A DNA stretch of 64,000 bases from DAOPZC01 sp035353175 (GTDB lineage Bacteria; Verrucomicrobiota; Kiritimatiellia; RFP12; UBA1067): NCBI GenBank assembly GCA_035353175.1, contig DAOPZC010000004.1:124001-188000 (forward strand), read 5' to 3'. The translations under genes were made by a program, and so were the position numbers. Shown here piece after piece: positions 17,877 through 26,638 of this stretch. Within the stretch, counting starts at the first letter, position 1; every line of letters begins with the position of its first letter. The notes under the pieces are model-generated. The model was not told the DNA's origin. It searched no databases and saw nothing but the letters and a program-made list of their open reading frames with translations.

Positions 17877-19862
17877 GTGATTGAATTCCGCAACATAGGC
17901 GTGCGTTACGGCACGCAAGAAGTTTTAGGCAACGTCAATTTCCGTGTCAATAAAAGTGAGCGCGTCGGCATCGTCGGACCGAACGGGTCCGGCAAATCCA
18001 CGCTCTTCCGCCTGATCCTTGGCGAGGCCTTTGCCGACACGGGTGACGTCATCATTGAAGAATCCCCCCGTATCGGACATATCCGTCAGCACCTCACGGC
18101 CGAGTCTGAGACGGAGACCCTGCTTGAATACGCGTTGCGGGGCATTCCCGGACTCGCCGAGATGGATCACGAGATCCACACGCTGGGGCTTGAGCTGGCT
18201 GTCACGCAGGATGAGTCGGAACGCAATCGCCTGTTGCACCGCATCGGCGATGTCCAGACTGCGTTTGAACACTTGGGCGGCTACGAGATCGAGTCGCGCG
18301 TCAAAGTCTCTCTGGGCGGACTCGGTTTCTCCAACGAGGAATTCGAAAAACCTTTCAAAAGTTTCAGCGGCGGCTGGCAAATGCGTGCGGAACTTTCGCG
18401 CGTACTCGCTTCGCATCCCGACCTGCTGTTGCTCGACGAACCTTCCAACTATCTCGATCTTCCCGCCATCGAATGGCTCCAGCGTTTTCTCAGAGTTTAC
18501 GAAGGCACGCTGATCCTCATCTCGCATGACCGTTATCTGTTGCGCACGCTCACGACCACCACGGTCGAGGTGGACGCCCATACCGCCACGCGTTACAATG
18601 GCGACCTTGATTTCTATCTGCGCGAACGCGAAGTCCGCCACGCCAACCTGCTTGCGGCGAAAGAGAATCAGGACCGCCGTCGCGAACAACTTGAACGTTT
18701 TGTGGAGCGTTTTAAAGCGACCAGTTCCAAGTCCACACAGGCGCAAAGCCGCATGAAAATGATCGAAAAGCTGGACGAAGAAGCGATCGTTTTGCCCAAA
18801 CGCAGCCTGGCTTCCGGATATTTGCGGCTCGCGCCCGCCCCGCATGCCGGCGCTGAAATTGTTCGGATTGAAGGGGTGTTCTTTTCCTATGACGGCGTAC
18901 GCAACGTGCTGCACGATGTGAATCTCAGCATCGCGCGCGGAGACAAGGTCGCAATCGTGGGGTTTAACGGCATGGGCAAGACGACATTGCTGCGTATCAT
19001 GGCCGGGGCAAGGACGCCGACCGCCGGTGTATGCACGTTGGGTCACAAGGTCATACCTGGCTACCTCTCGCAGGAGTTCTCGGAAACGATTCCGCCGGAC
19101 GTGTCGGTCTTCGAGTGCGCAAAACGCTGCAAACCTGCCGCGACGGAACGGGATTTGCGCACTCAGCTTGGGGCCTTCGGCTTTTCCGCGGACGATATCG
19201 GCAAACCCGCCGGGGTGTTGAGCGGTGGCGAGAAGATCCGCCTCGCTTTTTTGCGTCTTTTTCTCGCGCCGCCCAACTTCATGCTGCTCGATGAGCCGAC
19301 CACACACTTGGATCTGGAGGGTCGTGCTACGCTTGAAAAAGCCATTCACACCTACGACGGCACAGTCTGCTTGGTCAGCCACGATATCGAATTCGTACGC
19401 AACACGGTGACTTCGATCATTGAAATCTCACCGATGGGCGTGCGCCGTTTCCCCGGCGGATATGATTATTATCGCGAAAAGATCGCAGGCGAGAACCGAG
19501 AGACGGATGGGGTTCAGAGAGCCTCCGAGCCGGGGCCGAATGACGCGAATACGCCAATCAGCGGCAAGGATCTTCGTCGCGCCCGCGCACAAGCGCGTTC
19601 AAAAAACCAGCCGGCGATCCGGACACTGAAGGACAAGGTGTCAAAGGCTGAGGCGCGGATCGCGGAGTTGGAGGCCGAGCTGGAAGAACTCTCGGGCGCG
19701 CTCTTCAACCCCACGCCAGAAACCGATTTCGCGTCCACGAACAAACGCCTCAAATACGTGCAGGACCAGCTCAGCGCGTTTACAGAAGAATGGGAACGCG
19801 ACGCGACGGAACTCGACCGTCTCCAGCGCGAACAGAACAAAGCCCAAGACGCCCTCGCATAG
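17877..19862 (+). CDS. ABC-F family ATPase
   Basis: A 661 aa soluble protein with two ABC ATPase domains in tandem and no membrane segment, as in ABC-F translation factors. Domain 1 has Walker A GPNGSGKST (34-42), signature FSGGWQM and Walker B LLLLDEPSNYLDL. Domain 2 has Walker A GFNGMGKTT (362-370), signature LSGGEKIRLA and FMLLDEPTTHLDL. A linker rich in charged residues joins them. The C-terminal tail (about 570-661) is coiled coil, as in the Uup-like and ABCF3-like groups. GTG 17877 gives the canonical N-terminus VIEFRNIGVRYG; a TTG at 17784 would add 31 unconserved residues. The family acts at the ribosome; no antibiotic-resistance role can be read from sequence alone. Confidence 0.88.
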   Translation: MIEFRNIGVRYGTQEVLGNVNFRVNKSERVGIVGPNGSGKSTLFRLILGEAFADTGDVIIEESPRIGHIRQHLTAESETETLLEYALRGIPGLAEMDHEIHTLGLELAVTQDESERNRLLHRIGDVQTAFEHLGGYEIESRVKVSLGGLGFSNEEFEKPFKSFSGGWQMRAELSRVLASHPDLLLLDEPSNYLDLPAIEWLQRFLRVYEGTLILISHDRYLLRTLTTTTVEVDAHTATRYNGDLDFYLREREVRHANLLAAKENQDRRREQLERFVERFKATSSKSTQAQSRMKMIEKLDEEAIVLPKRSLASGYLRLAPAPHAGAEIVRIEGVFFSYDGVRNVLHDVNLSIARGDKVAIVGFNGMGKTTLLRIMAGARTPTAGVCTLGHKVIPGYLSQEFSETIPPDVSVFECAKRCKPAATERDLRTQLGAFGFSADDIGKPAGVLSGGEKIRLAFLRLFLAPPNFMLLDEPTTHLDLEGRATLEKAIHTYDGTVCLVSHDIEFVRNTVTSIIEISPMGVRRFPGGYDYYREKIAGENRETDGVQRASEPGPNDANTPISGKDLRRARAQARSKNQPAIRTLKDKVSKAEARIAELEAELEELSGALFNPTPETDFASTNKRLKYVQDQLSAFTEEWERDATELDRLQREQNKAQDALA

Positions 19863-19891
19863 CGTCCCGTTCCTTTCCCTCAGCCCCCCCG

Positions 19892-22189
19892 TCATTCGAG
19901 CCGTGTTTGCAGCGCCATGATTTGTTCGGCGATGGCCCAACGCCAGGCGTCGAAAGCCGCAGGGGACCAAAGCGCCTCATTCTTGTACTTGGTCTGCACG
20001 TCTATCGCAGCCTGAATCTGGTCAAGCGTCGCGCGTGCATTTGACGTGGCCTCTTTATGCCCAGCTTCGACAGCGCGCGCGATGGTGTTTTCCAATGTCG
20101 TGATATAACGGTGGTCATCGATGCCTTCGCGATAGGCTTCCCACAAGGTGACCGGAATAGGGGACCCGTCGTCGTCGGACCGGTTAAAAAAATCCGATGT
20201 GGAGGCGTCGAGATAGTTCCATTGATCCCCTCCAATCGACTGATAGATCCATGGGATCAGACAGCGGTAGCCAGACTGCCAGAAGCCGAAGCCATAGGTC
20301 ATACGTGCACCGGTGGTCGGCGTGTGGTCGTTCTCGCCGGAGATGTGGTTGGGATAGCACCAGTACTCCACGCCACGCGCTTTCATGTCCGCCAGAACCG
20401 CCACGCGCCCGAGCGAAAAAGGCTGGCAACACCAGACATCGACATAGGGATGAAGGGGGCCGAACTGTCCGTGTTCCGGATCGGCTGTGATGTAGGTGCG
20501 CACCTTCGGCACTTTCTTGATCGCGGCCATGACGCGCGTCATGAATCCCACCGAATGGGGGCTGGTGGAAGGCTCGTCAACAGGATAGTAAAGCAGTTCC
20601 GGCCACTGGCGGCGGCGCGCTTCGTTTTCAATGGTCTGCACCATGACCGTCAGCTCATCGAAGAAAGCGTCTGGAGGCATCTTGATCTGGCTGAGATGTG
20701 AGCCCATGCCGGCCTTCATGTATTTGCCATACAGCGCGCCGCACGGAAAAGAACAAACGATCGGCTTGTCGAACCCGACACTGCGGGCAAGGTCGATATC
20801 GCGCTGCAGCGAGTCGAACGCGTAAACCCAACGGTTTTCTTTCCAATAGCCGCTCAGGCCCAATACAACCGTATTCTGCCCATGGTCGCGCATGTCGATG
20901 TGCTCGGTTTCCGCCTTATGTTGCCACCAAGACCGCGAGAAGTCGTCCGGCGCATTGGCGATATTGCGCAGCGGATGATGGTAGTACTGGCCATAGACGA
21001 GCGACTGGTCTTTTTGCAGCGTGATCGGCAAGACGCGGAGCGTGAGAGGTACGAGCAGCTTGATGCCGTCGGCGGTAACCACGGCGTTGCCGGAATAGAG
21101 TCCGGCTGGCTGACCGAGTCCGACGTGGACCGTGAACCAGAGCCGCAGGTTCTCGCCTTTTGCGAGCGGTTGCGGCTGCCACGGCATCAGCACGTCGGGC
21201 GCACGGTAGTAAATATTGAAAGTGCTGTAGTTCGGGCGCACATTCATATAGCGGACAAAGCGTGCATCGATGTTCTGCGGGGCGATGGCGGCGCAGGCGG
21301 TTCCAGAGGTGATGACGAGTGAATCGACCTGCACGTTGATGTTGGAAAAAGCCTTGAGCGCGTATAGCGTAAAAGTGAGAGGCTCATACTCATCCCATGA
21401 GGCGAAGGCGCGGACCGGAGCGTCGATTTCATGCTGTCGCGGGAAATGGTCGGGCCAGACCGGCTCGGCCCAAGGCCGTGAGTAGAAGGCCATTCCGTCG
21501 CGCTTCTGCTTCTCAGTCCATTTCGGCTCCAGCGCGGTATCGCGCCGCGGCGTCTCTTTCCATTTCGCCAGTTCCTCAGGCGGCAACACGAACGACTCGG
21601 CCAGTATGGGAGCGATCATGTTTTCTTGAGCCGCAGCCCACTCGGCGGCAGGCACGGCGATCAGGGAATTGATCAGCCAACGGCTCCGGGTGGTCAAGGC
21701 GAGTGAAAGTCCCTGCTTATCGCTCACCGCATCGAGGTAAAGCGCCCGCAATTCATGACCGCCCGCGAACGTTGCCTTTGCTGAAACGCCATCCGTGGTT
21801 GATATACACACGTCCCAAACGGCTTCGGCGCGCCCGCCGGAACGTCCGCATAACATCAAGAGCTTGTAAGTCCCCGGCGGGACATCGAGTATCAAGGCGT
21901 CGGCATGATCTGCGGCAACATGGTCACAGGTAAGATCGGTCTGGAAAGAGGCTGGCGGTGTTTGCCGGCCGGAATATTTGTCCTCGGTCCACTCGCGTTT
22001 AATCGCATTGGTGCCGGCCCGGCGCGGTAATTCCGACGCCCATTTGACGCGTTCACCGCCGGATTCCGTGATGCGGATTGCGCCTTGGCGCAGTGGCGAA
22101 TCTTTGGTGCCGAAGTCAAAAAGGAAGGTTTCGGCCCTGGCACAAAAAGCGAGACCGAGCAGAATCGTGCAGCAATACGAAATGTTCAT
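19892..22189 (-). CDS. Exported GH123-like (DUF4091) glycoside hydrolase
   Basis: A 765 aa exported protein: signal peptide 1-19, then a malectin/galactose-binding-like domain (FLFDFGTKDSPLRQGAI, through about residue 160), then a GH123-type region. The catalytic-looking dyad Asp538-Glu539 lies in YYPVDEPS, matching the adjacent Asp-Glu pair of GH123 beta-N-acetylgalactosaminidases. The C-terminal DUF4091 signature is present as WEAYREGIDDHRYI. An AAGGGATC ribosome site precedes ATG 22189. The true sugar specificity cannot be stated, since many DUF4091 proteins are uncharacterised. It follows a secreted beta-sandwich protein gene by 65 bases, and the pair probably acts together outside the cytoplasm. 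Confidence 0.75.
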   Translation of the reverse strand: MNISYCCTILLGLAFCARAETFLFDFGTKDSPLRQGAIRITESGGERVKWASELPRRAGTNAIKREWTEDKYSGRQTPPASFQTDLTCDHVAADHADALILDVPPGTYKLLMLCGRSGGRAEAVWDVCISTTDGVSAKATFAGGHELRALYLDAVSDKQGLSLALTTRSRWLINSLIAVPAAEWAAAQENMIAPILAESFVLPPEELAKWKETPRRDTALEPKWTEKQKRDGMAFYSRPWAEPVWPDHFPRQHEIDAPVRAFASWDEYEPLTFTLYALKAFSNINVQVDSLVITSGTACAAIAPQNIDARFVRYMNVRPNYSTFNIYYRAPDVLMPWQPQPLAKGENLRLWFTVHVGLGQPAGLYSGNAVVTADGIKLLVPLTLRVLPITLQKDQSLVYGQYYHHPLRNIANAPDDFSRSWWQHKAETEHIDMRDHGQNTVVLGLSGYWKENRWVYAFDSLQRDIDLARSVGFDKPIVCSFPCGALYGKYMKAGMGSHLSQIKMPPDAFFDELTVMVQTIENEARRRQWPELLYYPVDEPSTSPHSVGFMTRVMAAIKKVPKVRTYITADPEHGQFGPLHPYVDVWCCQPFSLGRVAVLADMKARGVEYWCYPNHISGENDHTPTTGARMTYGFGFWQSGYRCLIPWIYQSIGGDQWNYLDASTSDFFNRSDDDGSPIPVTLWEAYREGIDDHRYITTLENTIARAVEAGHKEATSNARATLDQIQAAIDVQTKYKNEALWSPAAFDAWRWAIAEQIMALQTRLE

Positions 22190-22254
22190 GGGATCCCTTC
22201 AGTTGATTTCGCCTTAGAGCCATCTTTCACTCCGGACGATTCGGGGCGCCGTCC

Positions 22255-23133
22255 TTACCGGTTGGCACTGCATTGCCAAGGGGAAGAGGTGAGGGTGACG
22301 TGGACCTCTTTTTTGAGCGCGGGGGTCTCAGGATTCACGATCAGTGCGTAGGTTCCGGGCGCGAGTTTGATATCGGCGATCGGGAGATAGACGACCTGTC
22401 GTCCGCGGGTGACGGGCACATTGTGAGCAAAGGCGACACGGTCACCGTTCCGGAGCTGGAAAGGAATGCCCGCCGCCAATTTTTCAGGCGGGCCTTCGAC
22501 GACCAATTCCACAGGCAACACCCGGCTATCGCAGAAAAGGGCTGGCGCAACGGCTTTAAGTTCCGTCACCTGCGCGGCGGCGGCCCGCGTTAAGCGGAAA
22601 CCGCCGCAATGGAAATCGATCATGTCCTTGTCGCAATAGTCCGACTCGTTGATGTTAAATCCCAGGCGCGTAACATCACCGGGCAACCCGACATCGGAAA
22701 GATTGATGCTGAAAGTTTTCCATGCGCCGATGGCTACAAAGTCGAGCGCGACCAGTTTTTTTTGTCCTTGGGCATCATAGAGATGGAAAACCAAGGGGTG
22801 CTGAGGCAGATTGGTGCGCGACGTCTCCGTGAAAATCTGGAATTCGAAGCGGTCGTAGTCTCGCCATCCCTGTTCGTCCGGCTGGAGGTTCAGATACATG
22901 CGCGGCCAGCCGATAGGATATTGTTTTTCACCCTCGTTGAAATCGACGGGGATATGCATGCAGATCGCGGGATGCTCCCAAACTTTGGAAGTCGAAACCG
23001 AGGTTTCACATTCGGCCGGCGACCAGCGTTTCGGTATGGCCAGCCCGTCAAGATAGCGATGCTCTACGAGAACATCCGCATTGGCGCACAGAGCGGTGCA
23101 CACGCCTCCGATCCACATCACCATGTGCCGCAT
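22255..23133 (-). CDS. Exported beta-sandwich protein, companion of the GH123-like enzyme
   Basis: A 292 aa protein. ATG 23133 is supported by AAGGGGAT upstream and gives a signal peptide at residues 1-20. The mature part resembles the carbohydrate-binding/CIA30-like jelly rolls often found beside DUF4091 enzymes (WRDYDRFEFQIFTE, then GAWKTFSINLSDVG and TRLGFNINESDY). A C-terminal Ig-like domain follows, starting near residue 195. No catalytic residues were recognised. It may help bind the glycan attacked by the downstream hydrolase; this is inferred from position and fold. Confidence 0.5.
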   Translation of the reverse strand: MRHMVMWIGGVCTALCANADVLVEHRYLDGLAIPKRWSPAECETSVSTSKVWEHPAICMHIPVDFNEGEKQYPIGWPRMYLNLQPDEQGWRDYDRFEFQIFTETSRTNLPQHPLVFHLYDAQGQKKLVALDFVAIGAWKTFSINLSDVGLPGDVTRLGFNINESDYCDKDMIDFHCGGFRLTRAAAAQVTELKAVAPALFCDSRVLPVELVVEGPPEKLAAGIPFQLRNGDRVAFAHNVPVTRGRQVVYLPIADIKLAPGTYALIVNPETPALKKEVHVTLTSSPWQCSANR

Positions 23134-23206
23134 AAAAAAATCCCCTTTGAAAACGGATACCACTGAGACATTGTATGGCATTCGCGGTTCAATGCGAATA
23201 GCGAAG

Positions 23207-24136
23207 TTAAGGCGAAAAGAGGAAATCGAGAAAAAGCCGGGCGACGGCTTCGCCTTCAGGGGGCGAGATCGCCATGTCTGGACTGACCTCGATAACGGTC
23301 ATACGGCGGGTCGTGGGATCGATCAAAAAATCGACACCGGCCAAAGGCAGATTCAGTCCGCGAACAATCCTCTGTGCGAGTCTGAGTGCGCGTGCCGGCA
23401 CACGATCCGTGACGACATCGACGGTACCGCCGGTGTGATAATTGTTAGTTAGGCGTACCCGGACATTTTCGCCTTTCGCGGGGATCTCCTCTGGCAATCG
23501 GCCAAGCTCGTGAAGGTTCCGCCGCGTTTCCACATTCCACGGGATCATGTTGCTGGCATCTTCGTCTCGGCGAAGCGCATTTTTCCGAAGAATAAGTTGG
23601 CGCAGGGTGTGAACGCCATCTCCGGTGACACACGCAGGCTGCCTCCGGATACCTGCCGCCAGTTTGCCGCCCACAAGGATCACCCGCAGATCATCGCCGG
23701 GGACGGTCTCTTCAAGCAGGACATCGGGCTCATAGCGGCGAGCAAAGCGTATCGCGGCGGATAGATCATCAGGAGAGCGGACGCCCATTGACACGCCGCG
23801 GCCGCCCCACTGCATACAGGGCTTCACAACCACGGGCGAATGCTGACGCAAGAAACCGAGAGCTGTTTCCGGATGCGCATCGTCATAAATCGTTTGGGCA
23901 GGGACCGGGACACGGTGCCGTGCAAGCCATTCGTGGCAAGCGCGCTTATTATTGACCAGATGATATGTGGCGGCCCCCACAAGATCCGTCAGCGCATTGA
24001 AACACCGAACGGTTTTGCCATTCTTGCTGAGATCGAAGACCGGCAAGTCGGGATCCGGATTGATGACCGTGACGCGGATACCGCGACGTTCAGCCTCATC
24101 CGTAAGAGTGGTGGTGTAGACGGAAAGAGCAGGCAT
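23207..24136 (-). CDS. Stand-alone cyanophycin-synthetase-like ATP-grasp ligase
   Basis: A 309 aa protein made of an ATP-grasp domain only. It matches the ATP-grasp half of cyanophycin synthetase and GshAB: VVVKPCMQWGGRGVSMGV (nucleotide loop), then LLEETVPGDDLRVILVGGK, then TGDGVHTLRQLI, TNNYHTGGTVDVVTD and GVDFLIDP. It lacks the Mur-ligase half of cyanophycin synthetase and the glutamate-cysteine ligase half of GshAB. The metal-site motif near the C-terminus reads EVSP (Glu283, Ser285), with Ser where most relatives have Asn. The enzyme probably joins a carboxylate to an amine with ATP, but the substrates are unknown. It starts 14 bases after a membrane-protein gene, so it is very likely translated from the same mRNA; no Shine-Dalgarno sequence is visible. 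Confidence 0.75.
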   Translation of the reverse strand: MPALSVYTTTLTDEAERRGIRVTVINPDPDLPVFDLSKNGKTVRCFNALTDLVGAATYHLVNNKRACHEWLARHRVPVPAQTIYDDAHPETALGFLRQHSPVVVKPCMQWGGRGVSMGVRSPDDLSAAIRFARRYEPDVLLEETVPGDDLRVILVGGKLAAGIRRQPACVTGDGVHTLRQLILRKNALRRDEDASNMIPWNVETRRNLHELGRLPEEIPAKGENVRVRLTNNYHTGGTVDVVTDRVPARALRLAQRIVRGLNLPLAGVDFLIDPTTRRMTVIEVSPDMAISPPEGEAVARLFLDFLFSP

Positions 24137-24150
24137 AATGGACGGAGAGT

Positions 24151-25086
24151 TTAATCAGACGTGACCGTTTTGGAATCCGATGGACGAGGACTCGGCAGCA
24201 TGGTCCCCAAGCCGAGCACGGGAACCAGACACCCCCTGACCAACCAGACGAGGAAAGCGAAAGACGCGAGCGGGAAAACGATACCGTTCAACAGCTTTAC
24301 GGCAACCAGTTTGCAGACGGCGACGGCGACGTCAGACATGGATTCTTTCGCGTATTCACCGAGTTCCACGATCTTCTCGTTCAGGGCAACAGCTTTATCT
24401 TTCAAATCCTCGGCTTCATGGAACTTTTCCAAGGAAAAGACCGTGCCGATATTGTCAAAAGACGCTCGGACATCTGACCGCATGGGATCGGTCGTGTGAC
24501 GTGACAGGTAGGCAGTGCCGGTGATGGTCAAAGGGATTATCAAAAGAAAAAGCAGAGAACAGAGGAGAAAGAGGGCCCCGATCCGTTGCAGCACTTGACG
24601 GAGGGCATTCTCGCCATGCAGGAACAGGGCGGCCAGGCTGTTGCCGAGCAAGGCGCAAAGCGCGACAGTCAGGAGCGGCAGGGCGATAGACCCGGTTCCG
24701 GCGAGGATGCTTTTAGCGGTCACCAGATAGATCAGACTGATCAGCAACAGCCGCCACGCAATATTGATGTAGTCGAGCATGGGTTGCATCGTATCACCAG
24801 CCTCGATATTCATGCCCGCTTTGGCAAAGACGGCGCCGGCCTCAATGTTGATGGTGGAACCTTCGACCGCATCCGCCGCCGCTTTCGCGGCACCGACAGG
24901 GAACATGAGATGAACCGTGTCTTTGATGGATGCGTCCAGATACGCTTGATTGCGTTCAACAAGGGGGGCGGTCCATTTATCGGCCGAATCCGTCAGAAGA
25001 CAGACGATGAAAAAGAGCAGAAGCGTTGCCAGAATCAGCGGCGTCTGCAGGGATGGCGCAAGCATTTTGAAGATTGAGGAAGCCAT
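24151..25086 (-). CDS. Membrane protein of unknown function
   Basis: A 311 aa integral membrane protein preceded by AAGGAG. Hydrophobic segments lie near residues 15-33, 109-128, 133-157, 168-195 and 262-290. A soluble loop (about 35-105) and an amphipathic stretch (about 200-260) separate them. The family was not recognised. It is the first gene of a minus-strand unit with the ATP-grasp ligase (14-base gap), which suggests that the pair works together, for example in making and moving or anchoring a peptide-like product; that is a guess from position. The promoter candidate at 25171-25199 overlaps a perfect 10-base palindrome. Confidence 0.6.
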   Translation of the reverse strand: MASSIFKMLAPSLQTPLILATLLLFFIVCLLTDSADKWTAPLVERNQAYLDASIKDTVHLMFPVGAAKAAADAVEGSTINIEAGAVFAKAGMNIEAGDTMQPMLDYINIAWRLLLISLIYLVTAKSILAGTGSIALPLLTVALCALLGNSLAALFLHGENALRQVLQRIGALFLLCSLLFLLIIPLTITGTAYLSRHTTDPMRSDVRASFDNIGTVFSLEKFHEAEDLKDKAVALNEKIVELGEYAKESMSDVAVAVCKLVAVKLLNGIVFPLASFAFLVWLVRGCLVPVLGLGTMLPSPRPSDSKTVTSD

Positions 25087-25164
25087 CGCGCGATTCTCCT
25101 TCCGGCAAAAAAGACGGTGTCCCCATAATGAAGGACATCATGACGTTGAACCCCTCTTCTTTTG

Positions 25165-25199
25165 TTGTTAACAATAGCAAAGTCATCCGTTCGACGCAA
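25165..25199 (-). promoter_or_regulatory. Candidate promoter with a palindromic operator for the membrane-protein gene
   Basis: On the minus strand TTGCGT (25194-25199) and TATTGT (25171-25176) are 17 bases apart, and the -10 box is preceded by TGC (an extended -10). The perfect palindrome TTGTTAACAA (25165-25174) overlaps the -10 box and would suit a dimeric repressor. The transcription start would be near 25164. Confidence 0.35.
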
Positions 25200-25233
25200 A
25201 CCATGGCCGTCCCGGAATCGCCAATGTCAAGGG

Positions 25234-25263
25234 TTGCCCAAGAGGCATTTCATAGGATATACT
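25234..25263 (+). promoter_or_regulatory. Candidate sigma-70 promoter of purA
   Basis: -35 TTGCCC (25234-25239) and -10 TATACT (25258-25263) are spaced 18 bases apart. The leader would be about 50 bases and contains the hairpin ACCGGA/TCCGGT with a three-base loop (25277-25291), just ahead of the GGGAG ribosome site. Confidence 0.5.
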
Positions 25264-25318
25264 ATTTTTCCGTTGTACCGGAAAGTCCGGTGCCGTCGAG
25301 AGTTCATTGGGAGCTTAT

Positions 25319-26599
25319 ATGCCGAATACGATTTTGGTGGGTGCGCAGTGGGGCGATGAGGGTAAAGGAAAGGTAATCGATGTCCTGACGTCTCAAGCGG
25401 ATGTGATCGTGAGGTATCAGGGTGGCAGCAACGCAGGGCACACGGTCATTACAGGCGGGAAGAAATATGTGTTGCACCTGATTCCATCCGGCATCCTGCA
25501 CCCGGGGAAGCAGTGCGTGATCGGTAACGGCGTGGTGATGGACCCGTTTGATCTCATACAGGAGATCTGCGGGTTGAGAGAGCAGGGCATTGAGCCGGCA
25601 GGGCGGCTGTTTATCAGTGACCGGACCCACATGGTCATGAAGTGGCATCGCGCCCTCGATGCGGCGGATGAGGCGCGTCGTTCCCAGTCGAAGAAGATCG
25701 GTACTACCGGCCGCGGCATTGGTCCAGCCTATGGCGCGAAGATGGGGCGCTCCGGCGTGCGTGTTGGTGACATGCTCAGCCCTGCCTTTCTTGAGACCGT
25801 GAAAGCCAGCACTGCGGAGGCCAACGAGACGTTGTCCGCGTGGAACGCGCCGACGCTGGACGCGGGCGAACTGGTCAAGAATTACGCGGAGGTTGCCAAG
25901 ACCTTGGCGCCGTATATCACCGATACGGTCGCGTTCGTGAACGAGGCTGATCGCGCGGGTAAAAGCATCCTGCTCGAGGGCGCGCAGGGTACGATGCTTG
26001 ACATCGATTTCGGAACTTATCCGTTTGTCACGTCGTCTAACCCGACCTCCGGCGGCGCATGTACGGGCTCGGGACTTTCGCCGCGTCGCATCGATCGGGT
26101 CGTCGGCGTAATCAAATGCTACACGACGCGCGTGGGTGCTGGACCTTTCCCCACCGAACTGACGGATGCCACGGGCGAGCACTTGCGGCAGAGAGGCGGC
26201 GAGTTTGGTGCCACCACCGGGCGCCCGCGTCGTTGCGGCTGGTTCGACGCAGTGGTAGGGCGTTATTCTGCGATGGTGAACGGCGTCGATTTTTGGGCTT
26301 TGACCAAGCTGGATGTGTTGGATGAGCAACCGGTGGTCAAGATCTGTACCGCCTACCAGCGCGATGATGGCAAGCGTTATGAGACGTTCCCCGCCGACCT
26401 GAGCGTGTTGGAGCGGTGCACCCCGGTTTACGAAGAGATGCCGGGATGGAAAACCCCGACCAGTCATATCACACGGTATGAGGACTTGCCGCTGAAGGCG
26501 CGGGCCTATGTTGAGCGCCTCGTGGCCCTGATCGGCGGCCGGATGGGCATCTTATCTGTCGGTCCCGCACGCGAAACCACGTTGCGGATGGGATTATAG
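25319..26599 (+). CDS. purA: Adenylosuccinate synthetase
   Basis: PurA converts IMP, aspartate and GTP to adenylosuccinate, the first committed step to AMP. The 426 aa protein has the P-loop-like GAQWGDEGKGK with its catalytic Asp, the catalytic His in NAGHTVI, GTTGRGIGPAY and LEGAQGTMLDIDFGTYPFVTSSN. ATG 25319 is chosen because GGGAG stands 6 bases upstream and the protein then starts MPNTILVGAQWGDEG. uppS follows after 39 bases in the same direction. No other purine gene is adjacent; purL is elsewhere in the window on the other strand. Confidence 0.98.
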   Translation: MPNTILVGAQWGDEGKGKVIDVLTSQADVIVRYQGGSNAGHTVITGGKKYVLHLIPSGILHPGKQCVIGNGVVMDPFDLIQEICGLREQGIEPAGRLFISDRTHMVMKWHRALDAADEARRSQSKKIGTTGRGIGPAYGAKMGRSGVRVGDMLSPAFLETVKASTAEANETLSAWNAPTLDAGELVKNYAEVAKTLAPYITDTVAFVNEADRAGKSILLEGAQGTMLDIDFGTYPFVTSSNPTSGGACTGSGLSPRRIDRVVGVIKCYTTRVGAGPFPTELTDATGEHLRQRGGEFGATTGRPRRCGWFDAVVGRYSAMVNGVDFWALTKLDVLDEQPVVKICTAYQRDDGKRYETFPADLSVLERCTPVYEEMPGWKTPTSHITRYEDLPLKARAYVERLVALIGGRMGILSVGPARETTLRMGL

Positions 26600-26638
26600 C
26601 AGTTCGGACTGACGAAGCAGGCGACGCACATCACAATC

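Noticed and set aside
17925..19382. Minus-strand open frame opposite the ABC-F gene
   Set aside because: Both ABC domains are conserved on the plus strand; the antisense frame has no motifs.
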